A stretch of 24,455 nucleotides of DNA. Source: CAYQDR01 sp964416315. Its GTDB lineage: Bacteria; Methylomirabilota; Methylomirabilia; Rokubacteriales; DASRDR01. Of the stretch, positions 17,503 through 24,455 are shown piece after piece (positions within the stretch are counted from its first letter, which is position 1; each line of letters starts with the position of its first letter). Location of the stretch: positions 1 to 24,455 of the forward strand of contig CAYQDR010000071.1 of NCBI GenBank assembly GCA_964416315.1, in the 5' to 3' direction. A program made the position numbers and the translations under genes. The notes below the pieces were generated by a model. It did no database searches, was not told the origin of the DNA, and saw only the letters and a program-made list of their open reading frames with translations.

Positions 17503-18582
17503 TCACAGCCGGACCGCGATGAGGGCGCGCCGGCGCAGCTCCTCGACCCACTCGTCGAAGCGCTCCTGGGCCTTCTTCTGGACCAGGAGGTCGCGGGCCT
17601 GCTGCCGGAACTGGGCGATGGCCTCGGGGGTCAGCCCCTCGCGCTCCTCGAGGTGGAAGAGGTGATAGCCGGCGGGCGACCGGATCGGCTCCGTGATCTC
17701 GCCCTTCCGGAGCCGGAGGATCGGCTCCTCGAACAGCGGCTGGAGCTCGCCCCGCTTGAGCCACCCGAGGTCCCCGCCGGCGGCCGCGGACGCATCGGCC
17801 GAGTGTGCCCGCGCCAGCTCCGCGAAATCCGCGCCGTCCCGCAGGCGCCCCACGAGTTCGTCGATGTCCGTCTTCGCGCGGTCCCAGGCGGCAGGCTGGT
17901 CGGCCGGGCGGGCCAGGATCGCGATGTGCCGGGGCCGGTACCGAAGCTCCGCCTCCACCTTCGCTCGGTTCGCCGCCACGTAGGCGTCCACCTCCGCCTC
18001 GGTCACGGTGACGCGACGGCCGACGCGACGGCCGCGGATCTTCTGCACGAGGATCTGGTCGCGGAACTCGCGGCGCACGCCTTCCCACGCGAGGCCCTGG
18101 GCGCGGAGTTGCTCCTCGACCCGCGCGCGGTTGCCGCCGTTCCGCCGGACGAAGTCGTCCACCGCGCTCTGGACCTCGTCGTCCGTGACGTCGATCTTCT
18201 CCCGGCGCGCCTCCTGCACCTGAAGCCGGTGGTTCACCATCCGCTCGAGCACCTTCTGCTGGAGCTCCCGCAAGCCGGCGGGCGGCGGCGCCGGCTCCCG
18301 GGTCTCGCGCAGGTAGAGGATCACGGCCTCCTGGAGCTCGGAGAGCATGATGACCTCGCCGTTGACGACCGCCACGACGCGGTCGATGAGGCCCCGGTCG
18401 CCGCCGTCCGACCACGGGGGGGCGGTCCCGCCCGGCGGCGCCAGCAGCGACCCGCTCCCCTCCGGGATCGGCGGGAGCGGTGGGGGCGCGCCCCGGCAGG
18501 CCGCGAGCACGCTCCCGAGCAGGAGCGCCAGCGCCACCCGCCGCGCCAGCCGGGTCACGTGCCTACCCTCGGGTCGCCTCAT
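17503..18582 (-). CDS. SurA/PpiC-type peptidyl-prolyl cis-trans isomerase lipoprotein
   Basis: The 359-residue product is a predicted exported folding factor. It opens with basic residues, a hydrophobic stretch (about 13-27) and lipobox LAAC with Cys29, so it is probably a lipoprotein. A SurA_N-like helical domain starts at DRVVAVVNGEVIMLSELQEAV. A single parvulin domain (about residues 205-310) contains DGADFAELARAHSADASAAAGGDLGW, LRKGEITEPIRSPAGYHLFHLEER. E. coli SurA has two parvulin domains, so this is a shorter relative closer to PrsA/PpiC layouts. The start is the ATG at 18582, sharing ATGA with the mfd stop; GTG at 18558 is an alternative. A role in outer-membrane protein folding is inferred from family, not shown. 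Confidence 0.9.
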   Translation of the reverse strand: MRRPEGRHVTRLARRVALALLLGSVLAACRGAPPPLPPIPEGSGSLLAPPGGTAPPWSDGGDRGLIDRVVAVVNGEVIMLSELQEAVILYLRETREPAPPPAGLRELQQKVLERMVNHRLQVQEARREKIDVTDDEVQSAVDDFVRRNGGNRARVEEQLRAQGLAWEGVRREFRDQILVQKIRGRRVGRRVTVTEAEVDAYVAANRAKVEAELRYRPRHIAILARPADQPAAWDRAKTDIDELVGRLRDGADFAELARAHSADASAAAGGDLGWLKRGELQPLFEEPILRLRKGEITEPIRSPAGYHLFHLEEREGLTPEAIAQFRQQARDLLVQKKAQERFDEWVEELRRRALIAVRL

Positions 18583-21500
18583 CCGAGCTCCCGCAGGAGG
18601 CGGGCCAGGGCCTCGTACGTCGCGTGCCACGGGCCGGGCGGGACCACCGCCTCGAGGACGAACTCGCGCACGAGCCGGAGCCGCTTCGGGTGCGCCCGGA
18701 TGAGTCCGACCAGCCGATCCGGCGCCACGCGCGTGCCGGGCGCGAAGGTGACGAGCGCCCGGCCGCCGCGTGCCTCCAGCTTCTCGATGCGGAGCGCCCG
18801 GGCCTCGACGCGGAGGGCGAGCACGTCGAGGAGCTGCTGCGCGGATTGGGGGAGCGGGCCGAACCGGTCCAGGAGCTCCGCCCGCGCCTCCGCGAGCTCC
18901 GCCGCGGTCCGGATCCCCGCCAGGCGCTTGTAGAGCGCCAGCCGCTGCCCCGCCTCGCCGACGTAGTGCTCCGGCAGGTACGCGGCGACCTCCACCGCGA
19001 CGACGGGATCCAGCTCCTCCTCGACCGGCTCACCCCGGAGCTCCCGCACGGCCTGCTCGAGGAGCTTCAGGTAGAGGTCGAAGCCCACCGCCTCGATGTG
19101 CCCGTGCTGCTCGGCGCCGAGGAGGTTGCCGGCCCCCCGGATCTCGAGGTCCCGCAGCGCGATCTTCAACCCCGAGCCCAGCTCCGTCAGCTCCTGGATC
19201 ACCCGGAGGCGCTTCGCCGCCGTCCCGTCCACGCGCCCGTCGGCCGGAACGAGGAGGTATGCGTACGCCTGCAGGCGGTCGCGCCCGACCCGGCCCCGGA
19301 GCTGGTAGAGCTGCGCCAGCCCGAACCGGTCCGCCCGGTTGATGACGATCGTGTTCGATGCCGGGATGTCGAGCCCCGACTCGACGATCGCGGTCGAGGC
19401 CAGGACGTCGAACTCCCCCGCGACGTACCGGAGCATCGTCCGCTCGAGCTGCGCCTCCGGCATCTGGCCGTGCGCCACGGCGATCCGCGCCCGGGGACAG
19501 AGGCGCTGCAGGAAGCGCGTGAGCGCCGGGAGAGACTGGATGCGGTTGTGGACCACGAAGACCTGCCCGCCCCGGGCCAGCTCCCGCTCGATCGCCTCCT
19601 GGATCACGTGGGGATCGAAGCGGCAGACGACGGTCTCGACCGCCAGCCGGTCCGCGGGCGGGGTCTCGATGACCGAGAGGTCACGGATCCCGGAGAGCGC
19701 CATCGAGAGCGTCCGCGGGATCGGCGTCGCCGTGAGGGTGAGCACGTGGACGGTCTTCCGGAGCTGTTTCAGGCGTTCCTTGTGGCTGACGCCGAACCGG
19801 TGCTCCTCGTCCACGACCAGGAGGCCGAGGTCCTTGAACGCCACGTCCCGCGAGAGGAGCCGGTGTGTCCCGATCACCACGTCCACGGTCCCCGCCTTGA
19901 GGCCGGCCACGATCGCCTTCTGCGCCCGGGGCGACCGGAAGCGCGAGAGCATCTCCACCCGCACGGGGTACGGGCCGAGGCGCTCGCGGAAGGTCGTCCA
20001 GTGCTGCTGGGCGAGGATCGTCGTCGGCACGAGGACCGCCACCTGGCGGCCGTCCAGGGTCACCTTGAGCGCGGCGCGCATGGCGACCTCGGTCTTGCCG
20101 TACCCGACGTCACCGCAGACGAGCCGATCCATGGGCCGTGGCCGCTCGAGGTCCGCCTTCACCTGCTGGATCGCCTCGAGCTGATCGGGAGTCTCCTCGA
20201 ACGGGAACGCCGCCTCGAGCTCGTGCTGCCAGGGGTTGTCCGGGCCGACGGCGAAGCCCTCGAGGACCTGGCGCGCCGCGTAGAGCTGGAGGAGCTCGCC
20301 CGCAATCTGCCGCACCGCCGCGCGCACGGACTCCTTCGTCCGCTCCCAGCTCGCCCCGCCGAGCTTGTCGAGGCGGGCGGACCCCTCCGGGGAGCCCACG
20401 TACTTGGAGACGGCGCCCATCCGCTGGACGGGCAGGTACAGGCGATCGCCGTCGGCGTAGTCGAGCAGCAGATAGTCCCCCTCCTGCCCGTCCACCGTGA
20501 GGGTCACGAGCCCCGCGTACCGGCCGATCCCGTGGTCCACGTGAACGACCAGGTCGCCGGGCTGGAGGTCGGTGAAGGCGGCCGCGCTCGCGCCGCGCCG
20601 GTAGAGGGGGCGCCGCCGCGGGCTCCGCCGCGCCCCGAAGAGCTCGGTCTCGGTCAGGCACGCGAGCGCGAGCGCGGGACACTCGAAGCCGGCGTGGGCC
20701 CCGCCCACGACCACCGCGAGGGCCTCCGGGCCGAGGAGCCCCTGGACGACCGGCACGTCGAGCTCGTGGTCGCGAAGGATCTCCTGGAGCCGCGCGGCCG
20801 TCGGTGGGTCGCCCGCCAGGAGGCGCACCCGGAAGCCCTCCGCGCGCCATGCGCCCAGCTGGGCAACGACGCGCCGGAACTGCCCGCGAAACCCCTCGAC
20901 GGATCGCGTCTCGAGCCGGTGCGCGCTCGCCGTGCCCGTCACGAGAAGCCCGCAGTCGATGCGTCGCCGACCGGCGAGCGCGGCGGCCAGATCGGGCTCC
21001 CCCGGCAGGGGCTCGAACAGCGCCGGATCCTCGATGATGCACGGGGCGTCGGTGGGGAGGTAGGTGAGGAGGGTCGCCGGCCCGGCGTCGGCGGCGACCA
21101 GCGGAAGCACGGTGATGGCCGACAGCGACTCCGTCGAGCGCTGGGTCGCCGGGTCGAACCCTCGGACCGACTCGATCGTGTCGCCGTCCAGCTCGAGGCG
21201 CACGGGCGCGGGCCGGGCCGGCGAATAGAGGTCCACGATCCCGCCACGGACGCTCCACTGGCCGACTGCGCCGACCGTCTCGACCCGCTCGTACCCGAGC
21301 GCGGCCAGGTGCTCGACGAGGGCGTCGCGGTCGAGGGCGTCACCGACGGCGAGGGTGAGGCTCTGCCGGCGGAGGGCCTCGGGCGCGGGCAGGGCGCCCG
21401 TCAGCCCGCGCGGCGTCGCGGCGAGCCAGAGCGGCTCCCCCCGCGCGAGCCGCGCCAGCAGGGCTGCACGCTCGGCGTCGGCCTCGCGGTCGGCGCCACC

Positions 21501-21794
21501 CTGCCAGAGCGCCGCGTGGGGGGTCGGGAAGGGGACGATCTCCCCGACCGCCTTGACGGCGAGCGCGGTGGCGAACGCCCGGAGGTCGTCCACGACGCGG
21601 CCGACGGCAGCACCCGCGCCCGTGATGACGCACGCAGGCCGGTCCGGGGGGAGGAGCGCCGCGAGGGCCAGGGCCTTCGCCGAGCCCCAGAGCCCCTCCA
21701 GAACGATCCGGTCGGCGCCGCCCCGGAGCGCCTCGCGGGCGCGGGCGAGGTCCCCCCACTCGGCGAGCACGGGTCCGGGAGAGGTCAGGAGCAT
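18579..21794 (-). CDS. mfd: transcription-repair coupling factor Mfd
   Basis: Mfd removes RNA polymerase stalled at DNA damage and recruits UvrA. The 1071-residue product has a UvrB-like N-terminal region. The RNA-polymerase-interacting CarD-like domain (LQPGDLVVHVDHGIGRYAG, near residue 420) follows. A RecG-like translocase carries Walker A CGDVGYGKTEVAMRAALK (near 565) and the DEEHRFGVSHKERLK box (near 662). Next come the TRG region and the C-terminal TRCF domain (PEHYVGEAGQRLALYKRLA). It is about 75 residues shorter than E. coli Mfd, mostly in the N-terminal third. The start is the ATG at 21794, 20 bases after the rex stop; the longer open frame upstream is a shadow of rex. No strong ribosome site is visible. 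Confidence 0.97.
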   Translation of the reverse strand: MLLTSPGPVLAEWGDLARAREALRGGADRIVLEGLWGSAKALALAALLPPDRPACVITGAGAAVGRVVDDLRAFATALAVKAVGEIVPFPTPHAALWQGGADREADAERAALLARLARGEPLWLAATPRGLTGALPAPEALRRQSLTLAVGDALDRDALVEHLAALGYERVETVGAVGQWSVRGGIVDLYSPARPAPVRLELDGDTIESVRGFDPATQRSTESLSAITVLPLVAADAGPATLLTYLPTDAPCIIEDPALFEPLPGEPDLAAALAGRRRIDCGLLVTGTASAHRLETRSVEGFRGQFRRVVAQLGAWRAEGFRVRLLAGDPPTAARLQEILRDHELDVPVVQGLLGPEALAVVVGGAHAGFECPALALACLTETELFGARRSPRRRPLYRRGASAAAFTDLQPGDLVVHVDHGIGRYAGLVTLTVDGQEGDYLLLDYADGDRLYLPVQRMGAVSKYVGSPEGSARLDKLGGASWERTKESVRAAVRQIAGELLQLYAARQVLEGFAVGPDNPWQHELEAAFPFEETPDQLEAIQQVKADLERPRPMDRLVCGDVGYGKTEVAMRAALKVTLDGRQVAVLVPTTILAQQHWTTFRERLGPYPVRVEMLSRFRSPRAQKAIVAGLKAGTVDVVIGTHRLLSRDVAFKDLGLLVVDEEHRFGVSHKERLKQLRKTVHVLTLTATPIPRTLSMALSGIRDLSVIETPPADRLAVETVVCRFDPHVIQEAIERELARGGQVFVVHNRIQSLPALTRFLQRLCPRARIAVAHGQMPEAQLERTMLRYVAGEFDVLASTAIVESGLDIPASNTIVINRADRFGLAQLYQLRGRVGRDRLQAYAYLLVPADGRVDGTAAKRLRVIQELTELGSGLKIALRDLEIRGAGNLLGAEQHGHIEAVGFDLYLKLLEQAVRELRGEPVEEELDPVVAVEVAAYLPEHYVGEAGQRLALYKRLAGIRTAAELAEARAELLDRFGPLPQSAQQLLDVLALRVEARALRIEKLEARGGRALVTFAPGTRVAPDRLVGLIRAHPKRLRLVREFVLEAVVPPGPWHATYEALARLLRELG

Positions 21795-21814
21795 CGCGGT
21801 CGAACGCCGCGGGC

Positions 21815-22468
21815 CTAGCGTGGTCCCTGCGCCAGGTGGAACGACAGGTTCTCCAGCTCGATCGACAGGTCCACGTTCTGGAGGCGCACCTCCCGCGGCA
21901 CCCGCAGGCGCACCGGCGCGAAGTTCAGGATCGCCCGGAGGCCGGCCGCGACGAGCCGGTCGGCGACCACCTGGGCGGCTTCGGCCGGCACGGCGATGAT
22001 GCCGATCTGGATCCCGTGGGTCTTGACGGCCCGCGGGAGCTCCCCGAGCGGGAGGATCGTCAGGCCGTCCACGACGCGCCCGGCCTTGGCGGGGTCGTCG
22101 TCCACGATCGCCGCGATCCGGAAGCCCTGGTGTCCGAACCCGCGGTAGTGGAAGAGCGCTGAGCCCAGGTTCCCGAAGCCGACGAGTGCCACCCGCCACT
22201 CGCGGTCCAGGCCCAGGATGCGCTGCAGCTCGACCCGGAGGTTCCCGACGTAGTACCCGATGCCGCGGATGCCGAACTCTCCGAAGTACGCGAGATCCTT
22301 CCGCACCTGGGCGGAGTTCAGGTGGAAGCGCTCGGCGAACTCCTGCGAGGAGACGGTCTTCACGCCGTCCTCCTCGAGCTGCGCCAGGCAGCGGGAGTAG
22401 ATGGAGAGCCGCCGGACGGTCATCTCGGGAATCTTCGGCAGTCGGGACACGGAGCGCGGCATCGTCAC
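21815..22468 (-). CDS. rex: redox-sensing transcriptional repressor Rex
   Basis: Rex binds DNA when NADH is low and releases it when the NADH/NAD+ ratio rises. The 217-residue product has an N-terminal winged helix (about 11-80) with recognition region NSAQVRKDLAYFGEFG (51-66). The NADH-binding Rossmann fold has VGFGNLGSALF (96-106) and DDDPAKAG, and the C-terminal swapped helix ends ENLSFHLAQ. The start is the GTG at 22468; ATG two codons later is equally possible. It follows atpE by 49 bases containing a GC hairpin and is co-oriented with the ATP synthase genes. A Rex-box-like sequence lies in the promoter region of this operon (24345-24362). Confidence 0.97.
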   Translation of the reverse strand: MTMPRSVSRLPKIPEMTVRRLSIYSRCLAQLEEDGVKTVSSQEFAERFHLNSAQVRKDLAYFGEFGIRGIGYYVGNLRVELQRILGLDREWRVALVGFGNLGSALFHYRGFGHQGFRIAAIVDDDPAKAGRVVDGLTILPLGELPRAVKTHGIQIGIIAVPAEAAQVVADRLVAAGLRAILNFAPVRLRVPREVRLQNVDLSIELENLSFHLAQGPR

Positions 22469-22478
22469 ACGCGGGTTC

Positions 22479-22504
22479 CGGGCGGGCGGAGCAGCGCCCG
22501 CCCG
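22479..22504. repeat. 10-bp GC hairpin between atpE and rex
   Basis: CGGGCGGGCG (22479-22488) pairs perfectly with CGCCCGCCCG (22495-22504) around a 6-base loop. On the coding strand the bases after it are GAACCCGCG, with no U tract, so it is not a standard intrinsic terminator. It could slow 3' decay of the atpE message or partly separate atp and rex expression. Confidence 0.7.
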
Positions 22505-22517
22505 CCCGAGGCCTCGC

Positions 22518-22850
22518 CTACAGACCCGGCTTCACGAAGAGCAGAATGATCGCGATGACCAGCATGTAGATGGCGAGGGACTCGATCAGGGCCAGGCCGA
22601 TGATCATCGCGGTCTGGATCCTCGCCGCGGCCCCGGGCTGCCGGGCGATGGCCTCGAGGGCCGACGCGATCGCCCGGCCCTGGCCGAGCCCGCACAGCCC
22701 GGCCGCGAGAGCCATCCCCAGGCCGGCGGCCAACACCGTGAACGGCGACAGGAGCGACGCCCCGCCTTCGCCAGCCGTCGCGGCTTGCGCGGACGCGACG
22801 CCGTCCGTGAGGCCGAGGACCAGCACCACCATCACCAGCAGGATTCGCAC
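22518..22850 (-). CDS. atpE: ATP synthase Fo subunit c, with N-terminal leader
   Basis: Subunit c forms the rotating membrane ring. The 110-residue product is about 30 residues longer than usual because of a signal-peptide-like start (MRILLVMVVLVLGLTDGVASA, possible cleavage after Ala21). The two-helix hairpin then runs from about 35 to 107, with the polar loop ARQP at 69-72. The ion-binding carboxylate is Glu90 in ALIESLAIY; Gln57, Ser91 and Tyr95 occupy positions used in sodium-binding rings, but the threonine of that set is Leu92. The start is the GTG at 22850 with AAGGAGG about eight bases upstream. It follows atpB, but no atpF follows. Confidence 0.95.
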   Translation of the reverse strand: MRILLVMVVLVLGLTDGVASAQAATAGEGGASLLSPFTVLAAGLGMALAAGLCGLGQGRAIASALEAIARQPGAAARIQTAMIIGLALIESLAIYMLVIAIILLFVKPGL

Positions 22851-22889
22851 GTTGCCCCCTCCTTTCCCGCGACCCCGTGAGGCAGCGAC

Positions 22890-23681
22890 TCAGTGGTGGG
22901 CGCCCGCCTCGGCGCCGTGGCCGGTGTGACCGTGCGCCGGCTCGTGCTCGGCTTCGAGGGCGCCCGCGATGTAGAGCATGGACAGCATGATGAAGATGAA
23001 CGCCTGTAGCGCCGCGACCAGGAGCTTCAACCCGAACACGAACATCGTGAACGCGACCGCCATGATCGTCCCGAACCCGCCGACGAAGATCCCGAGCCAC
23101 CCCGCCGCACCGGAGAGCCCCCACGTCGAGAGCCCGACCGTCATGAAGAAGATCATCGAGAGCAGGATGTGCCCCCCCATCATGTTGCCGAACAGACGCA
23201 CGGAGAGCGACAGGGGGCGGGCGAGGTGGCTGATGAGCTCGATCGGGACCATGAGGGGAGCCAGCCAGGGCACCGGCCCGGCGAAGTGCCTGAGGTACGG
23301 CCAGAGCCCGTGCTTGCGGATCCCGATCCAGTGGTAGGTGAAGAAGACGACGAGCGCGCAGGAGGCGGTCGTGTTGACGTTGTCCGTCGGGGCCGCGAAC
23401 CCCGGCACGAGGCCGAGGAGGTTCGAGAAGAAGATGTACAGCCCGAGCGTCGCGATGAGCGGGAAGACCCGCCGGCCCTCGGGGCCGATCACGTCGTCGA
23501 TCAGGCCGAGGACGAACTCGAGTGCGGCCTCCATCGCGTTCTGGAGCCCGGTCGGCACGAGCGCGGGCCGGCGCGGCAGCGCCAGCGCGAGGCCGATCAG
23601 CACCGCCATGACCACCCAGCTGAAGACGACGTGGTGCGGCAGGCCGAACGTGTTAAAGACCGGGGGCTCGATCGCGCCCAC
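22890..23681 (-). CDS. atpB: ATP synthase Fo subunit a
   Basis: Subunit a is the stator channel that passes ions to the c ring. The 263-residue product has five or six membrane helices. The essential arginine is Arg162 in RPLSLSVRLFGNMMGGH. The last helical region (LLVAALQAFIFIMLSMLYIAGAL) is typical. The C-terminus is an unusual His-rich tail (EHEPAHGHTGHGAEAGAHH). The start is the GTG at 23681, with GGAGGGTGA about seven bases upstream, and it lies three bases after the atpI-like stop. Confidence 0.97.
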   Translation of the reverse strand: MGAIEPPVFNTFGLPHHVVFSWVVMAVLIGLALALPRRPALVPTGLQNAMEAALEFVLGLIDDVIGPEGRRVFPLIATLGLYIFFSNLLGLVPGFAAPTDNVNTTASCALVVFFTYHWIGIRKHGLWPYLRHFAGPVPWLAPLMVPIELISHLARPLSLSVRLFGNMMGGHILLSMIFFMTVGLSTWGLSGAAGWLGIFVGGFGTIMAVAFTMFVFGLKLLVAALQAFIFIMLSMLYIAGALEAEHEPAHGHTGHGAEAGAHH

Positions 23682-23684
23682 GCG

Positions 23685-24074
23685 TCACCCTCCGGCCAGT
23701 CGCGACGCCCGCAGTCCCTCGGCCACCAGGCTCACCGGCAGGGCGAGGAGGGCAGCGAGGAGGCCGCCGAGCCCGACCCCGCCGTGCACGGCGGCCCACC
23801 CCAGCGCGACCGCGACCGCGCCGAACCGGCCGGCCGTCGCCCCCAGCCAGAGGGCGGTCCGCAGGCGCCTGCCCGGCCCACCCGGGCGCACGGCCACCGC
23901 GACCGCCCAGCGGAGCCCCAGGAAGTTCGCGATGGTGAGGGCGCCGCCCACGAGGGCGCCCGCGGCCTCGGCCGGTCCCGCGACGGCCCAGGCGGCGAGG
24001 GCCACGAGCGCGACCAGTCCGCCCGCCAGGCCGCTCACGCGCCGCGCCAGCTCCCCGTCGCCGCTCGTCGTCAT
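23685..24074 (-). CDS. AtpI-like ATP synthase subunit I family protein
   Basis: The 129-residue protein has four predicted membrane helices (about 16-33, 37-55, 72-92, 98-117), the layout of the ATP synthase I (AtpI) family. Members help c-ring assembly or Mg2+ supply in some bacteria. No catalytic motif is expected. Identification rests on topology and on its position directly before atpB. The start is the ATG at 24074, sharing ATGA with the atpZ-like stop. It is rich in Ala, Gly and Leu, so sequence recognition is weaker than for its neighbours. Confidence 0.82.
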   Translation of the reverse strand: MTTSGDGELARRVSGLAGGLVALVALAAWAVAGPAEAAGALVGGALTIANFLGLRWAVAVAVRPGGPGRRLRTALWLGATAGRFGAVAVALGWAAVHGGVGLGGLLAALLALPVSLVAEGLRASRLAGG

Positions 24075-24313
24075 TCCTGATCCCGTTCTCCGTCGAAGAC
24101 CCCGACCGCTCGGAAGAGGTTGACGAACCCCGCCGCGATCCCCAGGAGCAGCCCCACCAGCGTCAGCCAGGGCGAGGTCCCGAGCCAGCGGTCGAGGTAG
24201 TAGCCGCCCCCGAGGCCCAGCACCGTGGACGCGACCAGGGCGAGCCCCACCCCGCTGAGGACACCAACCTGCCGGATCCAGCGCCGGCTTCCGGGAGACT
24301 CTTCGTCCGTCAC
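24071..24313 (-). CDS. AtpZ-like small membrane protein
   Basis: The 80-residue protein has two membrane helices (about 17-37 and 42-60). The family-typical stretch GGGYYLDRWLGTSPWLTLVGLLLGIAAGFVNLFR supports the AtpZ (ATPase gene 1) group found before atpI and atpB. AtpZ with AtpI has been proposed to form a Mg2+/Ca2+ channel in Bacillus. The start is taken as the GTG at 24313, which gives a short polar N-terminus (TDEESPGSRRWIRQ). An ATG at 24409 would put the promoter and Rex-like site inside the gene and is disfavoured. It is the first gene of the operon. Confidence 0.85.
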   Translation of the reverse strand: MTDEESPGSRRWIRQVGVLSGVGLALVASTVLGLGGGYYLDRWLGTSPWLTLVGLLLGIAAGFVNLFRAVGVFDGERDQE

Positions 24314-24344
24314 GCCCGACCCGCCGACGGCGCGGTGGGGAGGC

Positions 24345-24362
24345 TTGTGAACACGAACACTA
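24345..24362. promoter_or_regulatory. candidate Rex operator
   Basis: The 18-base sequence TTGTGAACACGAACACTA matches the consensus TTGTGAANNNNTTCACAA at 11 of 14 fixed positions. The left half-site TTGTGAA is perfect and the right half retains CAC and the last A. It lies in the promoter region of the operon that encodes Rex itself, and overlaps the proposed -10 element (24362-24357). No binding data are available; this is motif matching by eye. Confidence 0.6.
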
Positions 24363-24385
24363 GCATAGCCCGACCGGCGAGGCAA
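24357..24385 (-). promoter_or_regulatory. candidate promoter of the atp-rex operon
   Basis: On the minus strand -35 TTGCCT (24385-24380) is followed after 17 bases by -10 TAGTGT (24362-24357), with TGC just before it as an extended -10. An overlapping TATGCT three bases upstream is another possible -10. The predicted leader to the GTG at 24313 is about 35-40 bases. The -10 coincides with one half of the Rex-like site. Confidence 0.5.
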
Positions 24386-24434
24386 CCGCGCGCCATGCCT
24401 AGGGCGCACGTCAGGGTTGTGAGGGAGGCGGACG

Positions 24435-24455
24435 ATGCGGGTTGCGTCTTGGTGG
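24435..24455 (+). CDS. possible start of a divergent gene, cut by window edge
   Basis: A plus-strand ATG at 24435 begins MRVASWW. It is preceded six bases upstream by GGGAGG (24423-24428), a good ribosome-site match. Only seven codons are visible, so no function can be proposed. If real, the 121 bases between it and the atpZ-like gene are a shared divergent regulatory region holding the Rex-like site. Confidence 0.3.

Noticed and set aside
18480..21818. Very long plus-strand open frame (1112 codons) opposite mfd
   Set aside because: It is antisense to a clearly conserved mfd. The product is low-complexity Arg/Glu/Leu/Pro-rich with no recognisable domain. Such frames are expected where third codon positions are almost all G or C.
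24417..24424. Second TTGTGA-like half-site near the right edge
   Set aside because: No matching right half follows, and it overlaps the ribosome site of the possible plus-strand gene.

Overview
This is a GC-rich bacterial chromosome segment (about 70% G+C or more by eye). It is packed with core housekeeping genes, almost all read from the minus strand. No plasmid, phage, transposase, CRISPR or defence genes are visible. Gene content and order, the high GC, the dispersed GC-rich intergenic repeats and an ATP synthase c subunit with a cleavable-looking leader suggest an uncultured soil or subsurface lineage near Rokubacteria/Methylomirabilota or a deltaproteobacterial relative. That placement is inference.

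In transcription order (right to left), the first block is atpZ-like, atpI-like, atpB, atpE, rex, mfd and a SurA/PpiC-type lipoprotein. It starts from a candidate promoter near 24370 that overlaps a Rex-operator-like sequence. Next comes rho with its own consensus-like promoter, then rpmE, prfA, prmC and murA (ribosome, translation termination and cell wall). A histidine block follows (hisG, hisD, hisB, hisH, hisA, hisF, hisIE) and runs by overlapping codons into radA, a YacL-like PIN/TRAM membrane protein, ispD, ispF, cysS and rlmB. A strong promoter at the end of rlmB drives tRNA-Thr(TGT), tRNA-Tyr(GTA) and tRNA-Gly(TCC), the same order as the E. coli thrU-tyrU-glyT genes upstream of tufB.

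Most genes are translationally coupled. Ten junctions are ATGA or GTGA 4-base overlaps. The conspicuous exceptions are filled with structured DNA. Copies of a GC-rich hairpin repeat fill ispF-cysS (one copy) and murA-hisG (two copies), flush from stop codon to start codon. Four perfect hairpins stand back to back between hisA and hisF. A nested inverted repeat lies between hisB and hisH, and a 10-bp hairpin between atpE and rex.

No wholly new gene system is visible. The points most worth following are the possible Rex autoregulatory circuit over membrane ATP-synthase genes, the stop-to-start repeat cassettes and the hairpin array. The histidine set here lacks hisC, hisZ and a histidinol-phosphatase, and the ATP synthase set lacks atpF and all F1 genes, so those must lie elsewhere if the pathways are complete.
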